This document shows, piece by piece, positions 5,313 to 6,752 of a stretch of DNA of 6,752 bases. The notes below the pieces were generated by a model. The model did no database searches. It was given only the letters and a program-made list of their open reading frames with translations, and had not been told where the DNA came from. Both the position numbers and the translations under genes were made by a program. Each line of letters opens with the position of its first letter. Position 1 is the first letter of the stretch. Source of the DNA: Actinomycetes bacterium (lineage in GTDB: Bacteria; Actinomycetota; Actinomycetes; Propionibacteriales; Propionibacteriaceae); the NCBI GenBank assembly GCA_029778515.1, contig JAKOQD010000152.1, positions 1 to 6,752 of the forward strand, written 5' to 3'.

Positions 5313-6752
5313 GCGGCATCCCCCAACGCGGCGATCCGGGACAGTGGAACGGTGATGGTGCGCCCTGCCGACAGGCTCCAGCCGGACAGCATTCCGGCAC
5401 GCAGTTCGAAGGGCTCCACCAGGTGGGTCAACGTCGCACCCCCGTCGTGGAATTCCAGCCAGAGGGTTTGGGCTTGGGCGACCGCCTGCTGACAACGGGC
5501 CGCCACCGTGACCGGGTCGACGGGGCGCAGGGGCGGTGGTTCCTCGGTCACCTGCTCATCCCCCACGAGCCGGGCCACCAACCGGTCGACCGCAGCCGGG
5601 TCGTGACTGGTGGAGCGCGGGTATTCCAACGGCGTGCCGGGTTGGGCTGCATTGCTGGTCTCCACCGACACTCCTGCGGCCTGCAACCGCTCGCGCAGGA
5701 CGTCGAGTGGTTCCTCGGAGGCGAACGTCCCGTCCGCGATCTCCTGCAGACCGAGGTCACGCAAGGTGGGTGCGTCGTCGGCTGTTGCCCGCACCAGGGA
5801 GGCGGCCCAGATCCGGACCGGCTGCACGCGGGCCGCATCTCGCACCAAGTACTCCAGCGATTGCGGCAACGGGGTGCGACTGGCAGCAGCCAAGTCGGCC
5901 AGCACCTGCTGCGGGTCGCGCGTGCCGATCGCGGAGCGAAGCAACGCCGGATCGATCCTGTGCATGGTGACCGGCCCCCAGGACTCCAGCCGGGAGATGT
6001 CGTGCAGCAACGCCCAGGTTGCGCTGTCGAGGTTCAGCGGCGCAATGACCGTAAGGTCCGGCTGCACGATCAACGCCTGCTGCGCCGCCTCCGGCAGCCG
6101 CACTTGGTCGATGCCATCCGGTAAGAGGCCCAAAGCTTGCGTCGGGACGGCGCCCACCAGCAACCCGAGCCGTTCGAGTTCGGCCGCGAACTCGGGACTC
6201 TGGGCAGCCGCATCTGCCATGCGGGGCCGTTGCCATGTGATGTGCGCTCGCAATGCCTCGGTCGTGATGCGCCCGGCCGGCCATGCCTGCAAGACGTTGC
6301 GGCGATGCAATGCCGTACGGGCCTGACCAGCGGTGGTCACGGCGCCGAGTTCGTCAGGGCGGCAGCGCAGCAACGGGCGATCGCTGTCCAGCCAGGGTTC
6401 GATCAGCAGGCGCCACATCTGCGCAGGTGCCGCGGCCAGCCACGCCCGGGCGGCCGAGGTGGGCCGGACCTCACTGTCGGCACCTCCGACGAGCCCGGCA
6501 ACTGCGGCGAGTTCCAACCAGCAGACCAGGTCGTCGTAGGGCACGCCCATAGTCACGGCGCGTTCGGTCAGTGCTCGCCGGCCCACGCCACGCGCGGGGT
6601 TCCACGGTGCGGGCACCTTCGCGAGTTCACTGAGCAGGTACCGGACACCGGCGAGCGGCGCCCACATCCCCTCGGCGGGCGCGGGATCGACCTGCGGCAG
6701 GGGTTCGGGCGGGGTGTCCGGCGGCAAGTAGCGGCCCTCCCGCAGGATCAGC
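5309..6752 (-). CDS. Helicase-associated protein with Helicase_C_3 and WYL-like C-terminal domain (5' truncated)
   Basis: The frame runs off the right edge, so only the C-terminal 480 residues are visible. Mycobacterial relatives (Rv0862c type) are roughly 700-760 residues. An early part resembles a winged-helix/helical region (about residues 65-125). Residues about 227-313 match the Helicase_C_3 domain: LIVQPDLTVIAP, then a stretch on disrupting or ordering secondary elements, then SRTPLPQSLEYLVRDAAR. The last 55 residues (LWLEFHDGG, VEPFEL, and the closing SRIAAL) look like the WYL-like fold, with the pattern 'W-hydrophobic-x-Y/F ... EP ... RI', seen at the end of these actinobacterial proteins. 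It has no ATPase motifs. Its TGA overlaps the helicase ATG, so the two are made together and probably act as partners. A TTG at 6727 with a purine-rich stretch before it could look like a start, but the family length and the open frame upstream argue against it. The exact function is unknown. Confidence 0.85.
   Translation of the reverse strand, partial: LILREGRYLPPDTPPEPLPQVDPAPAEGMWAPLAGVRYLLSELAKVPAPWNPARGVGRRALTERAVTMGVPYDDLVCWLELAAVAGLVGGADSEVRPTSAARAWLAAAPAQMWRLLIEPWLDSDRPLLRCRPDELGAVTTAGQARTALHRRNVLQAWPAGRITTEALRAHITWQRPRMADAAAQSPEFAAELERLGLLVGAVPTQALGLLPDGIDQVRLPEAAQQALIVQPDLTVIAPLNLDSATWALLHDISRLESWGPVTMHRIDPALLRSAIGTRDPQQVLADLAAASRTPLPQSLEYLVRDAARVQPVRIWAASLVRATADDAPTLRDLGLQEIADGTFASEEPLDVLRERLQAAGVSVETSNAAQPGTPLEYPRSTSHDPAAVDRLVARLVGDEQVTEEPPPLRPVDPVTVAARCQQAVAQAQTLWLEFHDGGATLTHLVEPFELRAGMLSGWSLSAGRTITVPLSRIAALGDAA
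5319..5324 (-). promoter_or_regulatory. Ribosome binding site GGGGGA for the helicase gene, inside the end of the upstream gene
   Basis: On the - strand GGGGGA is followed by six bases and then ATG 5312. Together with the ATGA overlap it decides the helicase start and indicates re-initiation by ribosomes ending the upstream gene. Confidence 0.65.

Noticed and set aside
5313..5495. Longer N-terminus of the helicase from 5495
   Set aside because: It lies inside the upstream coding sequence in another frame and looks like shadow translation. ATGA coupling and the GGGGGA site support 5312.
5195..6124. 309-residue + strand open frame opposite the Helicase_C_3 gene
   Set aside because: It is antisense to a recognised conserved protein, has low-complexity Arg/Gly/Gln-rich sequence and no domain signal.
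6725..6727. TTG at 6727 as a true start of the Helicase_C_3 protein
   Set aside because: The frame continues open to the window edge and known relatives are much longer, so truncation by the window is more likely, despite a purine-rich stretch upstream of the TTG.

Overview
The window is high-GC DNA with dense GC-rich codon use, short gene spacing and gene families typical of Actinobacteria. The XPB-type helicase preceded by a Helicase_C_3 protein matches the pair known from Mycobacterium (Rv0861c/Rv0862c). The genus cannot be named from the sequence. All five genes look like intact chromosomal genes, except that the first and last are cut by the window edges. I see no tRNA, rRNA, CRISPR array, transposase or phage gene.

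Left part (1-3079, + strand): the C-terminal end of a membrane-anchored protein, possibly BcsB-like, is followed after one base by a complete processive family 2 glycosyltransferase with all its catalytic motifs. After an 82-base gap holding a long inverted repeat comes a complete cytoplasmic GH1 beta-glucosidase. The first two genes are probably translationally coupled and likely make or export an extracellular beta-linked polysaccharide. The GH1 enzyme has no signal peptide, so it more likely hydrolyses imported or cytosolic beta-glucosides than the exported polymer. A strong GC-rich hairpin closes this cluster.

Middle (3116-3677): a small acidic protein of 107 residues on the - strand that I do not recognise has an excellent Shine-Dalgarno sequence. 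Its upstream region of about 240 bases is less GC-rich. It holds an 8-bp direct repeat with an 11-bp period, a small dyad, a 10-bp inverted repeat built on ATTAAT, and a probable weak terminator for the gene to the right.

Right part (3678-6752, - strand): a complete XPB/ERCC3-like DNA helicase and, upstream and overlapping it by ATGA, the C-terminal 480 residues of a Helicase_C_3/WYL-like protein. This is a translationally coupled pair, presumably acting together in DNA repair or nucleic-acid remodelling.

I found no clearly new biological system. The points most worth a second look are the composition of the polysaccharide cluster, the orphan acidic gene with its structured upstream region, and the helicase/WYL pair.
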